Source: Bacteroidia bacterium | Lineage (GTDB): Bacteria > Bacteroidota > Bacteroidia > Bacteroidales > BM523 | Direction of reading: 5' to 3' | Assembly: GCA_016209245.1 (NCBI GenBank) | Contig: JACQWN010000009.1 | Span: 1-19,739, forward strand | Length of the DNA stretch: 19,739 nt | Shown here: positions 1 through 6,963 of the stretch, piece after piece | Layout: every line of letters starts with the position of its first letter | Numbering within the stretch: position 1 is the stretch's first letter | Position numbers and translations under genes: made by a program | The notes under the pieces: model-generated | The model's database searches: none | What the model saw: the letters and a program-made list of their open reading frames with translations, nothing else | What the model was told of the DNA's origin: nothing

Positions 1-235
1 AATTACCCCACCGAAGTACGAATAAAAATACGAACATACGAAATACGAATTCGTAGTTCGTAACTTGTGCCACCGCTGTGCCACCGCTAAAGCTACGGCG
101 ACACGCTGTAAAACTATGGCGACACGCGGTCGTAACAAATTCATACTTCGTCTGTGCCTTTACGTAGCTTCGGCGAAGCGAGGTGGAATAATAAATGCGG
201 AGATTTACACCGCGCACAGTATAATTGTACCATAG
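1..235. repeat. Repeat-rich, non-coding stretch
   Basis: This stretch is made of short repeats and palindromes and I see no credible gene. The motif TACGAA recurs several times in the first 50 bases. 37-62 forms a near-perfect palindrome centred on TACGAATTCGTA (44-55). The 11-mer TGTGCCACCGC is repeated head to tail at 66-87. A 14-base unit (CTAC/TGGCGACACGC) occurs at 93-106 and 114-127. GCTTCGGCGAAGC at 167-179 is a perfect small hairpin. It is more GC-rich than the flanks. It ends where an HlyD-like reading frame begins, so it looks like an inserted intergenic repeat element, but no clear target duplication was found. Confidence 0.5.
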
Positions 236-415
236 TGGAACGGAGGCTATTACAATACACGGATCGAATTACCGGATAAAGTAGTAACAACAACCGGCAA
301 GGAACTTGGAATCGCCGGTAAAACACAGGTTAATGCAGAAATAATAACCGGCAAAATAAGATACTCCGACAGAATAACGGAACCATTCAGGGCTTTGTTT
401 AGCCGGGTGGAATGA
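236..415 (+). pseudogene. C-terminal remnant of an HlyD-family secretion (membrane fusion) protein
   Basis: The frame read from 236 to the TGA at 413-415 gives about 59 residues including RIELPDK, VTTTGKELGI, and GKTQVNAEIITGK, ending FRALFSRVE. This resembles the C-terminal end of HlyD/membrane-fusion adaptors of Bacteroidota ABC exporters, where a 'LPDG..T..GK..' strand is followed by 'M.G.AEIIT...LLERL'. There is no start codon at a plausible place. The same frame has a TAG at 233-235, and upstream lies repeat DNA with no HlyD similarity, so the rest of the gene is missing or was displaced. If intact it would have bridged the inner membrane and periplasm in a Type I-like exporter. Family assignment rests on motif memory only. 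Confidence 0.45.
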
Positions 416-442
416 CTATTGTATGACTATTGTATGACTTTA
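413..442 (+). repeat. Short tandem repeat at the HlyD remnant stop codon
   Basis: TGACTATTGTA occurs twice in tandem (413-423 and 424-434), followed by a third partial copy beginning TGACTTTA. The first copy contains the stop codon of the HlyD remnant. It may come from slippage. Confidence 0.5.
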
Positions 443-471
443 TCAACACACCACTGTTAATCTTTTTTTTA

Positions 472-479
472 TAGTTTTG
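472..479 (+). promoter_or_regulatory. Bacteroidota -7 promoter element for the septum initiator gene
   Basis: TAGTTTTG matches the TAnnTTTG -7 consensus and lies about 60 bases before the ATG at 539. No good TTG -33 element is visible at the usual spacing, so this is a partial match. Confidence 0.4.
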
Positions 480-538
480 CAGATAATATAAAATTTATTA
501 TTAATTTAGCGGAAATATTAGAACTAAATATTATCATT

Positions 539-850
539 ATGGATTACAGACGGTTTATTAAAAAAATTTTTATGATTTTGAAAAACAAATACATTCTCAC
601 CACGCTGATTTTTCTTTTAATATTAATTTTTTTCAGCCAGAACAATCTTATTAACAGATATAAAGATATAAAGTATCTTGAAAGGTTAAGAACAGATAAG
701 GAATTTTATATCAAAGCAATTCATAATGCTGAAAAGAAGATATATGAATTAAAAACAAACAAGGAAAGTCTTGAAAAATTTGCAAGAGAAGAATATCTGA
801 TGAAAAAGCCAGATGAAGATATTTTCGTTGTGGTCAAAGAAGAGGATTGA
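539..850 (+). CDS. Septum formation initiator family protein (DivIC/FtsB-like)
   Basis: This 103-residue protein has the architecture of DivIC/FtsB/FtsL: a short cytoplasmic N-terminus, one membrane span (about residues 17-34, ILTTLIFLLILIFF), then a periplasmic coiled coil (about 40-80) and a conserved tail 'EKFAREEYLMKKPDEDIFVV'. In the family this last segment is the signature just after the coiled coil. Such proteins bridge early and late divisome components and help activate septal peptidoglycan synthesis. The gene stands alone on the plus strand and its last 17 bases overlap the 3' end of the minus-strand glycosyltransferase (tail-to-tail). Length is normal for the family. The exact subfamily (DivIC versus FtsB) cannot be settled from the sequence. 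Confidence 0.85.
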   Translation: MDYRRFIKKIFMILKNKYILTTLIFLLILIFFSQNNLINRYKDIKYLERLRTDKEFYIKAIHNAEKKIYELKTNKESLEKFAREEYLMKKPDEDIFVVVKEED

Positions 851-2114
851 ATATCCCTCTCTCCAGGCTTCTGAATATAACTAATAACTCCTTTGGGTCA
901 TCCGTACATAATGAAGGTAGTTGTATAGCCTTCAACAAACGATTAGCTCCCATTACAATTGACTCTTTTTGATAATGCTGAGCATGACAAAAATTTAAAT
1001 ATTTTATAATTTTAAAAGTATTGAACCAATTAAAGAAACGTTTTCTGAAACTCTCAAAAGATGCACTGTTTTCTTTTATTTCAAGATATTTAGAATTAAA
1101 TTTTTCCTTAGATAAAAACTGTAATAAATTTCCTGTAATAAATTTTGCATATTCTTCCGTTTTTACAAAATGCGGTTCATATAATTGTTCAATAATCTCA
1201 AAAAGACTTTTTAAATCAATAAATGAGCTGAAGCTATAGGTCAGCAGATGTTGTTTTGGCTGTTCTATTAATTTCTTAACAGCCGTGCCTGTTCCAAAAA
1301 TAACCCGCCCCGACGGCCTTGGTGAAGGAATAACTCTTGCAGAATAAATTTCATGGAAATTTCCAAATGGTATTATTTTCTGCAGAAAATAAAAATCTTC
1401 TCCAGCTTTGCGCCTGTTCATTCCACCCTGCTTTATATATGCAAAGGCATTTACTACTATAGTTGAACCAATGGTATGATAAGCATACGGAAATCCTGAA
1501 TATCTCAAAGATTGAACAAAATACCTGAGGTAAAGCTCATATTGAATGACGGCAGAATAAATCGGTTCAGCAAATTCGTCTCCATCAATCGGATGTTCAA
1601 AATAAACTATTCCGGCTTTACATTCCGGAAATTTCCTGAAATGGTTTGTTATTTCAAGTATATAGTTTCGGTCGCAAATAGTATCAGCATCTAAACATGC
1701 AATAATCCCCCGTTCGTTTCCTATAAAATGAAAACGGAAAATAGCTTCATCCATTCCGATTTTTCTTGTAAGGCCTGCTCCTGCTTCCTTCTTTGGTAAA
1801 TATAAATGCTGAATAATGTAAAACCTGAACCGGTCATCAAAATGGCTGCTGCTCCAAAAATTAATTTTTTTAATTGTTTCAATATTTTGTTTAATTATAT
1901 CCGGTGCGGAATTTTCTGCCGAATTTACAACAATCAGGACTTCAACCGTGCGACCTTGACGTTCGCAACTCCATAACGATTCTAACGTCTTCAGAATGTC
2001 CGGTTCATTATAGCATGGAATAACGATAATAATTTCAAGCTCTTTATGCGGAGGTTTATGTATCTGAAATGGGAATAATGCATGTTTTTTTAGGTAGGAT
2101 TCGGCAAAGCCCAT
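834..2114 (-). CDS. Family 2 glycosyltransferase
   Basis: This 426-residue protein begins with a GT-A fold: the nucleotide-binding strand with PCYNE (33-37), a DADT metal-binding DxD-type motif (142-145) and a GED motif (238-240) in the position of the catalytic acid/base, followed by RPSGR and a GTGTAV segment. These are marks of inverting GT2 enzymes that move a sugar from an NDP-sugar donor. No clear membrane spans are seen, so it is probably cytoplasmic or peripheral. The acceptor cannot be deduced. It starts two bases after the stop of the OmpH-like gene upstream, so the two are almost certainly co-transcribed. Its 3' end overlaps the convergent septum gene. The last ~130 residues are not recognised. 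Confidence 0.8.
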   Translation of the reverse strand: MGFAESYLKKHALFPFQIHKPPHKELEIIIVIPCYNEPDILKTLESLWSCERQGRTVEVLIVVNSAENSAPDIIKQNIETIKKINFWSSSHFDDRFRFYIIQHLYLPKKEAGAGLTRKIGMDEAIFRFHFIGNERGIIACLDADTICDRNYILEITNHFRKFPECKAGIVYFEHPIDGDEFAEPIYSAVIQYELYLRYFVQSLRYSGFPYAYHTIGSTIVVNAFAYIKQGGMNRRKAGEDFYFLQKIIPFGNFHEIYSARVIPSPRPSGRVIFGTGTAVKKLIEQPKQHLLTYSFSSFIDLKSLFEIIEQLYEPHFVKTEEYAKFITGNLLQFLSKEKFNSKYLEIKENSASFESFRKRFFNWFNTFKIIKYLNFCHAQHYQKESIVMGANRLLKAIQLPSLCTDDPKELLVIFRSLERGIFNPLL

Positions 2115-2116
2115 AT

Positions 2117-2710
2117 TTATTTTTTCAATATTTTCAATGCATCTTTATATATTTTGTACCGCTCGTTTAAAACTTTTATAACTGTATCGGTAATATCGAC
2201 ATAATCGTTATTATACAAGCAACCCGCTTTGTTAAGAATATACTCGTAACGTCCGTCAGAATTGAATTGCTTAAGATAATTTGTCACGGTATCGAACAGC
2301 TTCTTCTCTATTTTCTGCGATTCATCCATCATTTCCTGATTTAAAGATTGTTCGTACTTCATGATTTCCTGCTGTTCATTCTTTAAGCGTTCCTCTTCTT
2401 CTGCAGCTCTTTCATCTGACAAAAAAGTGCCGCGCTGAGCTTTTTCAAGGAACTTCATATATTCCTCTTCAAAAGCTTTTGCCCTGCTTTGCAATGCATT
2501 CTCAAGATTCGCCTGCTTCTTTTTCAATTCATCTTCAAGATAATTGTAATAATCATATTTCCTTAAAAGACTGTCAATATTAACCACAGCAATAGGAAGC
2601 ATACTATAAGATTTAGTTACAGTATCTTTAGCAACAGGAATACTTTTTATATTCTGAACCGGCTTTTCCTGTTTAGTAAAATAAAGCAGATACAATAACC
2701 AGAACCGCAT
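2117..2710 (-). CDS. OmpH/Skp-like coiled-coil protein, 5' end apparently frameshifted
   Basis: The 197-residue frame has the OmpH/Skp layout: a short strand (IAVVNIDSLLRKYDYY), a long charged coiled coil (about 55-130) and a C-terminal strand/helix part (YEYILNKAGCLYNNDYVDITDTVIKVLNERY). Skp-like proteins are periplasmic chaperones for outer membrane proteins. The ATG at 2708-2710 gives MRFWLLYLL, a poor signal. A better start, ATG at 2733-2735, encodes MKRINIILYAVLVIVSALFY, typical of the membrane anchor of this family. It lies closer to a good promoter, but hits TAA at 2673-2675 in another frame. Removing one T from the TTTT run (coding strand, 2678-2681) joins the two frames. The gene is therefore either frameshifted, mis-sequenced, or re-started at 2710. 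It is co-transcribed with the glycosyltransferase downstream. Confidence 0.75.
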   Translation of the reverse strand: MRFWLLYLLYFTKQEKPVQNIKSIPVAKDTVTKSYSMLPIAVVNIDSLLRKYDYYNYLEDELKKKQANLENALQSRAKAFEEEYMKFLEKAQRGTFLSDERAAEEEERLKNEQQEIMKYEQSLNQEMMDESQKIEKKLFDTVTNYLKQFNSDGRYEYILNKAGCLYNNDYVDITDTVIKVLNERYKIYKDALKILKK

Positions 2711-2735
2711 ACAAAATGATATTAATTCGTTTCAT
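2676..2735 (-). pseudogene. Out-of-frame signal-anchor segment of the OmpH-like gene
   Basis: ATG at 2733-2735 opens 20 codons, MKRINIILYAVLVIVSALFY, before TAA at 2673-2675. A basic start followed by a long hydrophobic stretch is the usual N-terminus of Bacteroidota OmpH-like proteins. The shift into the 197-residue frame requires loss of one base near 2678-2681. Confidence 0.55.
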
Positions 2736-2761
2736 AAGATTTTGTTTTATAAATAATCGGG

Positions 2762-2769
2762 CAAACTTA
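2762..2769 (-). promoter_or_regulatory. Bacteroidota -7 element for the OmpH-like/glycosyltransferase operon
   Basis: On the minus strand this reads TAAGTTTG, a full TAnnTTTG match, 27 bases before the ATG at 2735 and 52 bases before the ATG at 2710. The shorter distance favours the upstream start. Confidence 0.5.
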
Positions 2770-2922
2770 TATAAATTTATTTAATTATAAACTCGCTAAA
2801 CGATGAATCCGTGTCACTAGACAAACAAGACTTTCATCATTCTCTCTCAGAAGATTTGCTATAATCCGTTCAATGCTGAACGGTGCATTGCAAATATTTT
2901 TTCGTGCCACAGGATAATATAA

Positions 2923-3732
2923 TTACTTTTTCAATTTGTCAATTACACTTTGTTCAACATCATAGCCAAGCTTTCTAGCCCTTCTGATATATTTCTTAGC
3001 TTTTCTTATTTTGGGATTTTCACCATTTAAGTGACACAGACCGAAATAATAACAAAATTCTTTATTCCATTCGTAACTTTCCTCTATTGATGAAAACATT
3101 TGTTTTGCATTACTATAATCACCTTTTAAAGATGCTATTATTCCTTGCAAGAATAAGCTTAAATCTTTAGAATTTTCATTTCCTTGTTTGTTATAAGCAA
3201 TTTCCATTTTTTTAGTAGTATTGTAAGCACTATCCATCAGATTCAATTCAATAAGCGATCTTATAATATAATATAACCATTCTCCTTCATTTGGTTGCTT
3301 TAAATGTTGCTGATAGAAATGTCGTGCTGCCATATTATAATCTTTATTATCCATATAAAAAAATCCTTTAGTTCTTATTGCATCATAATTTGAAGAATTT
3401 ACTTTAAGAGAAGCATCAATATATTTAAGCGCACTGTCTAATTGATTATTTTTGTTAAAACAAAATGCTAAATAATCATAAGCATCACAGAATAAACTAT
3501 CATTTTCAATTGCTTCTTTAAAAGAACCAATAGAAAGGTCTATATTTTTATCATAATATTCTATTCCGTTTTCAAAATATTGATGAGCGACCATATTTCT
3601 TGTAGGACAATTATACCTTACATAAGTATTATTACTGGTATTAGGGACGAATATAGGTATAAAAAAGAACTGAGCAGATAAATCAGCAGATAAAAAAATT
3701 ATTAAAATTGTTTGATAAATTTTAATTTTCAT
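2923..3732 (-). CDS. Secreted tetratricopeptide-repeat protein
   Basis: This 269-residue protein starts with a signal peptide (MKIKIYQTILIIFLSADLSAQ, cleavage likely near residue 20). The rest is helical TPR-like repeats, seen for example in 'CDAYDYLAFCFNKNNQLDSALKYIDAS' spacing (A/Y-x-LA…A…Y) and in FFYMDNKDYNMAARHF, with the last at KIRKAKKYIRRARKLG. TPR arrays are protein-interaction scaffolds. A periplasmic or lipid-surface role is inferred from the signal. It is a single-gene transcription unit with its own promoter just upstream. No enzymatic motif is seen. Confidence 0.7.
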   Translation of the reverse strand: MKIKIYQTILIIFLSADLSAQFFFIPIFVPNTSNNTYVRYNCPTRNMVAHQYFENGIEYYDKNIDLSIGSFKEAIENDSLFCDAYDYLAFCFNKNNQLDSALKYIDASLKVNSSNYDAIRTKGFFYMDNKDYNMAARHFYQQHLKQPNEGEWLYYIIRSLIELNLMDSAYNTTKKMEIAYNKQGNENSKDLSLFLQGIIASLKGDYSNAKQMFSSIEESYEWNKEFCYYFGLCHLNGENPKIRKAKKYIRRARKLGYDVEQSVIDKLKK

Positions 3733-3754
3733 ATAGTTTTTATGTATAGTTATA

Positions 3755-3785
3755 CAAAATTACAAACTTTATTTAATAAACGCAA
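3755..3785 (-). promoter_or_regulatory. Bacteroidota promoter of the TPR gene
   Basis: On the minus strand, TTG (3783-3785) is followed after 20 bases by TAATTTTG (3755-3762), a good fit to the -33/-7 pair. The ATG at 3732 is 22 bases downstream. Confidence 0.55.
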
Positions 3786-3816
3786 TGCATTAAAAAGAAA
3801 ATGGATAAAATATACA

Positions 3817-4368
3817 TCAACCATCCTTTATCTCCTTCCTCAAGCCGACCCATAAAAATTTTTTATAGTTATGGTTAATTGCCAGAATTTTTACGAAAGC
3901 GAAAGCGAGTATTATTCTTGGAATTGCAATCCACCAGGGATTACCGCCGATTACTACGAATATCATTGTATCCTCCACTATTGCATGGGCGATGCACAAA
4001 AATAATGTTACCAGGCAAATATCTTTATGTTTCAGAGCTTTTTTTTCAGAGAAATTCAGTAAAATACCGGCTCCGTAACTAATGCCGATAAAAAATCCGA
4101 CAAACCATGGAGTTAAGGCATGTTCGCTTATGCCAATGATTTGTGTTATAAATTTCATTTTTTGTTTTACTTTGGAAGAATATTTCCACATTAATAACAA
4201 TTCATAGATGAACATAATAATAAATATTATTATTACAATCTGTGCGGAAGTGATGAGCATTCCTTTAATGGCTGAAATCCATGAAGTCGTCACCTCTCTG
4301 TAATAAGGATTAAGCATTTTACCGCTGACAGTTTCCGGAAGAAGCAAGTTCATAATTATTCCTGTCAA
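3817..4368 (-). CDS. Nucleoside-recognition (gate) domain protein, C-terminal fragment
   Basis: This is the C-terminal part of a membrane protein whose N-terminal part is encoded at 4443-4751. The 183-residue frame contains at least four hydrophobic spans and the conserved-looking segments TPWFVGFFIGISYGAGIL and CIAHAIVEDTMIF, which fit the Gate/nucleoside recognition fold of YjiH/SpmA-like transport proteins. The reading frame stays open upstream of its ATG back to about 4461 and encodes EICHNLIVETGILTK, the natural continuation of the other fragment. So ATG 4368 is an internal methionine, not the true start. The substrate is unknown. Classified as broken by one missing base unless that is a sequencing error. 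Confidence 0.7.
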   Translation of the reverse strand: MTGIIMNLLLPETVSGKMLNPYYREVTTSWISAIKGMLITSAQIVIIIFIIMFIYELLLMWKYSSKVKQKMKFITQIIGISEHALTPWFVGFFIGISYGAGILLNFSEKKALKHKDICLVTLFLCIAHAIVEDTMIFVVIGGNPWWIAIPRIILAFAFVKILAINHNYKKFLWVGLRKEIKDG

Positions 4369-4442
4369 TATTGCAAAACCTATTCTAAATAATGCAATTT
4401 GTATTTTTGCAAACTTAAGTTTTGTCAGTATGCCTGTTTCAA

Positions 4443-4751
4443 CTATAAGATTATGACAGATTCCAGTACAATACCGAGTATGGTTATCTGGAGGAACGAC
4501 AGGTCTAATGCATATATTGTGGCGATTCCAGCATACATATTATTGGTAAAACCGACTAATAAAGTTATTGCGGCTTCGCCCGGCAAACCCATATATTGTA
4601 ACAAAGGAGAAAAAAATGGCGCTATGTAATCAAGAAATCCTGAATGCTTTAACAATAATGTAATAACAGAAAGAGGTATATATATTTTTATAAGTATCCA
4701 TGCAATTTTTAACGATTGTCGTAAACTTTTTTTAAGGACATCTAAAAACAT
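4443..4751 (-). CDS. Nucleoside-recognition (gate) domain protein, N-terminal fragment
   Basis: This 102-residue fragment starts MFLDVLKKSLRQSLKIAWIL, continues with three hydrophobic stretches and the family-typical 'GLPGEAAITLLVGFTNNMYAGIA'-like gate segment, and ends abruptly at VLESVIIL. One extra A near 4461-4462 (coding strand GGAATC to GGAAATC) would restore VLEICHNLIVETGILTK and join the downstream 183-residue frame into a ~310-residue protein, the usual size. The start is preceded within 12 bases by a 58-base hairpin. Function: integral inner-membrane protein, possibly a nucleoside or ion transporter; the substrate is not known. Confidence 0.7.
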   Translation of the reverse strand: MFLDVLKKSLRQSLKIAWILIKIYIPLSVITLLLKHSGFLDYIAPFFSPLLQYMGLPGEAAITLLVGFTNNMYAGIATIYALDLSFLQITILGIVLESVIIL

Positions 4752-4762
4752 ATTATTACCTC

Positions 4763-4820
4763 CCCCACAAAATTTGAAAAATTTTATTAAAATTAATAAA
4801 ATTTTCCAAATTTTGTGGGG
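4763..4820. repeat. 28-bp stem, 2-base loop hairpin
   Basis: The left arm (4763-4790) begins CCCCACAAAATTTG and the right arm (4793-4820) is its reverse complement with a single mismatch, separated by only AA. It lies between the divergent gate-protein gene and psd, 12 bases upstream of the gate-protein ATG, so it would be in that gene's leader. It could be a transcription attenuator, a small palindromic element or a mobile-element relic. Confidence 0.8.
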
Positions 4821-4840
4821 ATTAGAATTATGGTTTCATT

Positions 4841-4882
4841 ATTAGCCCCGCCTAATAAGGCGGGGCTAATAATATTTTTTTC
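4841..4882 (+). terminator. Rho-independent terminator-like hairpin
   Basis: ATTAGCCCCGCC (4841-4852) pairs perfectly with GGCGGGGCTAAT (4859-4870) around a TAATAA loop and is followed by AATATTTTTTT on the plus strand. The form is that of an intrinsic terminator, but it sits between two divergently transcribed genes, so there is no obvious plus-strand transcript to end. It may instead be a REP-like palindrome or insulate psd. Confidence 0.55.
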
Positions 4883-4968
4883 TGAAAATTTTTTGAATGA
4901 ATTACTCTAAAAAGTTATATTTTATATCTTTTTAAGAAATTTTTGAACATTATTAAATTTGTAAAATT

Positions 4969-4976
4969 TATATTTG
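4969..4976 (+). promoter_or_regulatory. Bacteroidota -7 element for psd
   Basis: TATATTTG matches TAnnTTTG and lies 21 bases before the psd ATG at 4998. A TTTTG (4941-4945) is 23 bases upstream, a little far for the -33 element. A second match, TAAATTTG, is at 4954-4961. Confidence 0.5.
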
Positions 4977-4997
4977 TGCATATTTATTAAATAAATA

Positions 4998-5660
4998 ATG
5001 CGACCGCATAAAGAAGGCATTACTATAATATTTTCGATATTTACAGGACTTCTTCTTGTGAATGTATTATTATTTTTTATTACTCCTTTGTTAATATGTT
5101 ACATTTTTCTTGGATGTTCGGCAATAATTTGTTTTTTTATTTTACAATTTTTCAGAAATCCGAAACGTCCCGTTATTACTAATGATAATATTGTCCTTTG
5201 TCCTGCTGACGGGAAAATTGTAGCTATAGAAAATATTTATGAGCCGGAATATTTTAATAATTCCCGCATCCTGATTTCTGTTTTTATGTCTCCTTTAAAT
5301 GTTCATGTAAACAGATATCCGGTAAACGGTATAGTTAAATATTTCAAATATCACGCCGGTAAATACTTTGTGGCTTATCATCCGAAATCATCTTTGGAAA
5401 ATGAAAGGACAACGGTAATTATCCAAAAATCTGACGGAACAGAAATTATGGTTCGTCAGATTGCGGGGATTATTGCCCGCAGAATTGTTTGTTATGCAAA
5501 AGAAAATACGGCAGTCAAACAAGGTGAAGAATTGGGATTCATCAAATTCGGCTCAAGGGTTGATATTTTTCTGCCAACCGATGCACAAATCATGGTAAAA
5601 TTGCATCAAAAAGTCAAAGCAAATATTACACAGATTGCAAGGTATTATAAAATAATGTAA
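4998..5660 (+). CDS. psd: Phosphatidylserine decarboxylase (short, Bacteroidota-type)
   Basis: This 220-residue protein converts phosphatidylserine to phosphatidylethanolamine at the inner membrane. Two hydrophobic segments (about 8-30 and 32-52) anchor the N-terminus. Then follow FFRNPKR, CPADGKI with Asp71, FMSPLNVHVNR with His103, and near the end KFGSRVDIFLP. In this family the Gly-Ser bond (here 185-186) is self-cleaved and the serine becomes the pyruvoyl cofactor of the alpha chain. The length fits the short bacterial/archaeal type. The gene appears intact and monocistronic. The archaetidylserine decarboxylase-like subfamily is the main alternative name. Confidence 0.92.
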   Translation: MRPHKEGITIIFSIFTGLLLVNVLLFFITPLLICYIFLGCSAIICFFILQFFRNPKRPVITNDNIVLCPADGKIVAIENIYEPEYFNNSRILISVFMSPLNVHVNRYPVNGIVKYFKYHAGKYFVAYHPKSSLENERTTVIIQKSDGTEIMVRQIAGIIARRIVCYAKENTAVKQGEELGFIKFGSRVDIFLPTDAQIMVKLHQKVKANITQIARYYKIM

Positions 5661-5665
5661 CTAGT

Positions 5666-5800
5666 TAGAGTTTGTCTTTAATGTCGAAGAAATTCAAAAA
5701 ATCAAAATATTCAGCACCAGATTACACTGATTAAAAGGTAATTAATAATTTTTAAATCTGTGAAATCTGTGGCTTGTGTTGACTTTATGGACAGACTCTA
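5666..5800. mobile_element. MITE-like element with imperfect terminal inverted repeats
   Basis: The left end AGAGTTTGTC (5668-5677) is mirrored by GACAGACTCT (5789-5798). The reverse complement of the right end, AGAGTCTGTCCATAAAGTC, aligns with the first ~20 bases of the left end with a few differences. Inside is a second inverted pair, CAGATTACACTGATTAA (about 5718-5734) against TTAAATCTGTGAAATCTG (5752-5769). No gene is inside. I read it as a non-autonomous intergenic element; no target duplication was established. Confidence 0.5.
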
Positions 5801-5871
5801 TTTAACAAAATTTTAACTATTTCAATTCATCTTTTAACTAATTATTAACAAACTCTAACAAAAAGTCAATA

Positions 5872-5879
5872 TATATTTG
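5872..5879 (+). promoter_or_regulatory. Bacteroidota -7 element for the Cys-rich protein gene
   Basis: TATATTTG matches TAnnTTTG, 40 bases before the ATG at 5920. No good -33 element is visible. Confidence 0.45.
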
Positions 5880-5919
5880 TACAGTGAAAATTTGATTAAT
5901 AACTTAAAAAATAAAAATT

Positions 5920-6297
5920 ATGAAAAACTTATTGATTTTATTAGCTCTTATAGCATTCATAGGTACATCCACAGGAGTATCTTATGCTTTTACGGATAAT
6001 GTAAAGACAACTGTTGTAAAACCCGATGGAAAGAAATGTGAAAAATGCGGTAAAGAAAATTGTGACGGAAAATGCGCTGCCGCCGGTCATAAATGTGACG
6101 GCAATTGTAAAAGCAAGTGTAAGCACAAATGCACCGGTGCACAATCGCAAGGACATAGCTGCCAAGGAAAGACTGATGGAACACACAAATGTTCAAACGG
6201 TTCTACAACCGGTCAGGGTCATAAATGCTGCCCTCAAGGACAAATGCCATGCTGCAAGAACAAAGCAACAACAACCACAGAAACTGAAAAAAAATAA
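5920..6297 (+). CDS. Secreted Cys/His-rich small protein, putative metal binder
   Basis: The 125-residue protein begins with a clear signal peptide (MKNLLILLALIAFIGTSTGVSYA, cleavage near residue 23). The mature part carries 14 cysteines and five histidines in repeated GHKC, KHKC, GHSC and THKC units with CxxC and CC pairs, then a Thr/Glu/Lys tail. Such density suggests binding of soft metals or disulfide-rich structure in the periplasm or outside; this is inference. I do not recognise a named family. It has its own promoter and converges on the lpxD 3' end with only 3 bases between stops. Confidence 0.65.
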   Translation: MKNLLILLALIAFIGTSTGVSYAFTDNVKTTVVKPDGKKCEKCGKENCDGKCAAAGHKCDGNCKSKCKHKCTGAQSQGHSCQGKTDGTHKCSNGSTTGQGHKCCPQGQMPCCKNKATTTTETEKK

Positions 6298-6300
6298 ATT

Positions 6301-6963
6301 CTATTTCTTCTTTAATGATAAAAGTTCTTTATATAATTCAGGAAGCTTTCTGAATAATACATAAGAACGTTGATAATCATTCACCTTAAAAGCAGGGGAA
6401 CCTTGAACAATTTCACCTGCTTTTTCTATTTTTTTCCCTATCCCCGATTGTGCGGCAATTTTCACATTATCGGCAATAGTAAGATGTCCGATAATACCTA
6501 CTTGTCCGCCAATCATACAATTCTTACCTACCTTTGTTGAGCCGGATATGCCGGATTGAGCAGCAATAACCGTATTCTCGCCGATTTCAACATTATGCGC
6601 TACTTGTATCAGGTTATCCAGCTTTACGCCTTTACGTATGATTGTCGAGCCTATTGTAGCCCTGTCAATTGTTGTATTGCTACCAATTTCTACAAAATCT
6701 TCAATAACTACATTTCCGACTTGCGGTACTTTTTTAAACTCCTGTTCCGACCCGCCGGCAAAACCAAAACCATCGGATCCAATTATAACGCCTGAATGAA
6801 TAATACAGTTTTTTCCTATTATACAATCATCATAAATCCTGACGCCAGGATAGACAATAGTATTTTCTTGTATTTCAACATTAGAACCAATATAAGTTTG
6901 GGGATAAATTTTAACATTATTACCGATTTTAGCTTTTTTCCCGATATAAGTAAAAGCCCCGAT
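6301..6963 (-). pseudogene. lpxD: LpxD, C-terminal part after an in-frame amber stop
   Basis: Downstream of a TAG at 6964-6966 the same frame stays open for 220 codons and encodes the left-handed beta-helix of UDP-3-O-acylglucosamine N-acyltransferase: many hexapeptide repeats (IGAFTYIG, IGNNVKI, IGSNTTID), the SDGFGFA segment, the AHNVEIGENT active-site region with the catalytic-type His, and the C-terminal KVNDYQRSYVLFRKLPELYKELLSLKK. Nothing else in this part is broken. The first internal ATG is at 6516, deep in the helix, so re-initiation would not give an enzyme. It needs readthrough or a sequencing correction to join the N-terminal part. Confidence 0.85.

Noticed and set aside
1..235. 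CRISPR array
   Set aside because: Repeats are short (11-14 bases), have only two copies each and no regular spacers; no cas genes are present.
1021..1239. Plus-strand 72-residue open frame inside the glycosyltransferase
   Set aside because: It is the complement of a well-conserved GT2 gene and has no own features; same for other shadow frames at 3879-4082, 4399-4629, 5941-6196, 6556-7038 and 8950-9213.
6026..6364. 112-residue frame overlapping the Cys-rich gene
   Set aside because: It is the +1 shadow of the Cys-rich frame, which has a signal peptide, promoter and regular Cys spacing.
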